Under the pieces are notes generated by a model, which saw nothing but the letters and a program-made list of their open reading frames with translations, ran no database searches and had not been told where the DNA came from. DNA of 6,163 nt from Vallitaleaceae bacterium (GTDB lineage: Bacteria > Bacillota > Clostridia > Lachnospirales > Vallitaleaceae): assembly GCA_027858555.1 (NCBI GenBank), contig JAQICP010000369.1:1-6163 (forward strand), read 5' to 3'. Shown here in pieces: positions 5,673-6,163 of this stretch. How positions within the stretch are numbered: the stretch's first letter is position 1; each line of letters begins with the position of its first letter. The translations under genes were made by a program, and so were the position numbers.

Positions 5673-6027
5673 GGGGGTGTACTGGTTTCGACGGGGACAT
5701 CTGAAGGTAGAGAAGCCATTCGCAGAATTCTGGGGCTGCGTCACCAACCTGGTACCTTAAATTAAACGCAGAAGATAATAACTTCGCATTCGCAGCCTAA
5801 GGGCTGCGTGCTCACCTCTTGAATCTCGTTGCTAGAGAATTGAGTATCATTAAAGACGAGGCACTTTTACGCCTAAGCTTTGCAGTGTAAAAAGAACCCT
5901 ATGAAGCTACTGAAACTATAAGCCTGTTGTTTGGCGTATAGCAGAGGGAATGTTAAATAAACAACTGTAATGGGAGACGCTCTGCGGGAAGGGTTTTCGG
6001 ACAGGGGTTCGACTCCCCTCACCTCCA
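5673..6027 (+). ncRNA. ssrA: tmRNA (ssrA, 10Sa RNA)
   Basis: tmRNA enters stalled ribosomes charged with alanine, then supplies a short reading frame that adds a degradation tag. The 5' end GGGGGTG (5673-5679) pairs with CACCTCC (6020-6026) as the 7-bp acceptor stem. The family signature ACTGGTTTCGACGGGGACA follows at the 5' end, and the T-arm is AGGGG-TTCGACT-CCCCT (6003-6019). The tag frame is at 5768-5800. Its stop lies in a hairpin loop (CGCAGCC 5791-5797 with GGCTGCG), as is usual. The encoded length of 355 bases is normal. The discriminator is A6027, and the next three bases are CTA instead of CCA, so the terminal CCA must be added by nucleotidyltransferase unless this is a sequence change. 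A long hairpin starts at that CTA. Placement after smpB is typical of Firmicutes. Confidence 0.96.
5768..5800 (+). other. tmRNA tag-peptide reading frame, AEDNNFAFAA
   Basis: The resume codon GCA at 5768 follows TTAAAC, and ten codons lead to TAA at 5798-5800. The peptide AEDNNFAFAA has the usual acidic/Asn-rich start and hydrophobic-Ala-Ala end recognised by Clp proteases. The last three residues are FAA where many bacteria have LAA. Confidence 0.9.
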
Positions 6028-6106
6028 CTAGACAGAAAGAAAGACCTCATACGAAAGTGTGTGGTCTTTCTTTCTGTCTAGATATAGAGAGAGGGGAGTC
6101 GAACCC
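6005..6106. repeat. Inverted repeat containing the tmRNA T-arm and an inverted copy of it
   Basis: GGGTTCGACTCCCCTC at 6005-6020 is the tmRNA T-arm. Its exact reverse complement lies at 6091-6106. Between them is the 19-bp perfect hairpin stem (6028-6046 with 6063-6081), so the whole region is a near-palindrome broken only by 7 bases on the left (6021-6027) and 9 on the right (6082-6090). The right copy, read on the - strand, continues into sequence that cannot complete the T-stem beyond 3 pairs, so it is a fragment and not a second working tRNA-like end. Confidence 0.85.
6028..6081 (+). terminator. Long hairpin directly after ssrA, probable terminator (may work in both directions)
   Basis: A 19-bp perfect stem (6028-6046 with 6063-6081) continues past one T-T mismatch into five more pairs, closed by a GAAA tetraloop (6053-6056). 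The core GACC...GGTC followed by T-rich TTTCTTTCT acts like a terminator, with the purine-rich left arm giving the same on the other strand. It is unusual in starting at the very base after the tmRNA discriminator. Confidence 0.65.
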
Positions 6107-6163
6107 GAGCCAAAGGAAGGTCCTGTGGACGTTCTGACGTGAGGATGGCCTGAAAGGTGCGTA
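6107..6163. other. GC-richer tail of unknown nature
   Basis: The last 57 bases are visibly richer in G and C than the rest of the window and contain small hairpins (ACGT-TCTG-ACGT, GTCC-TGT-GGAC). No ORF with a start is apparent. It may be the edge of a structured RNA gene or an unrelated inserted segment, but I do not recognise it and it is cut by the window edge. Confidence 0.3.

Noticed and set aside
6028..6106. attL/attR-type site from integration into ssrA
   Set aside because: Integration at ssrA leaves a direct repeat of the 3' end. The repeat seen is inverted, and no integrase gene is in the window.

Overview
The window looks like a piece of a low-GC Gram-positive (Firmicutes, probably Clostridia) chromosome. 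This rests on the AT-rich composition, strong GGAGG-type ribosome binding sites, TTGACA/TATAAT-type promoters with extended -10 elements, classic intrinsic terminators, and a SmpB and tmRNA of clostridial type. Genus cannot be fixed from the sequence alone. All recognisable genes lie on the + strand.

Positions 1-1762 hold the C-terminal half of a large secreted surface/adhesin-like protein that enters from the left edge. It is interrupted by one in-frame TAG at 65-67, and an intrinsic terminator follows at 1443-1473. The rest of the gap up to 1762 carries a palindromic stretch and a strong promoter for the next gene. Positions 1763-4687 encode a complete 974-residue paralogue: signal peptide, von Willebrand factor A domain with an intact metal site, pilin/adhesin-type beta domains, a SpaA/Cna-B-like module and a C-terminal Ig-like domain. 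Its last ~490 residues align with the upstream gene, so the two are tandem duplicates. A textbook terminator closes this block at 4696-4727.

Positions 4688-5087 contain no confident gene. They hold a compact set of complementary segments that would fold as a three-way-junction RNA (4762-4830), a 30-codon ORF overlapping it, and a direct repeat next to a very good promoter for smpB.

Positions 5088-6081 are the trans-translation locus: smpB (153 aa), a hairpin just ahead of the RNA, ssrA/tmRNA (5673-6027, tag AEDNNFAFAA) and a long perfect hairpin that probably terminates it. SmpB and tmRNA act together to rescue ribosomes stalled on mRNAs without a stop codon and to tag the unfinished protein for proteolysis. 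The adhesin genes have no obvious functional link to them.

The most unusual part is the right end. ssrA does not encode its CCA (CTA is present instead), the terminator stem begins at exactly those bases, and beyond it lies an inverted 16-base copy of the tmRNA T-arm, followed by GC-richer sequence I could not identify. I do not see a clearly new multi-gene system. The candidates for something undescribed are the 4762-4830 RNA structure and the inverted tmRNA fragment at 6091-6106.
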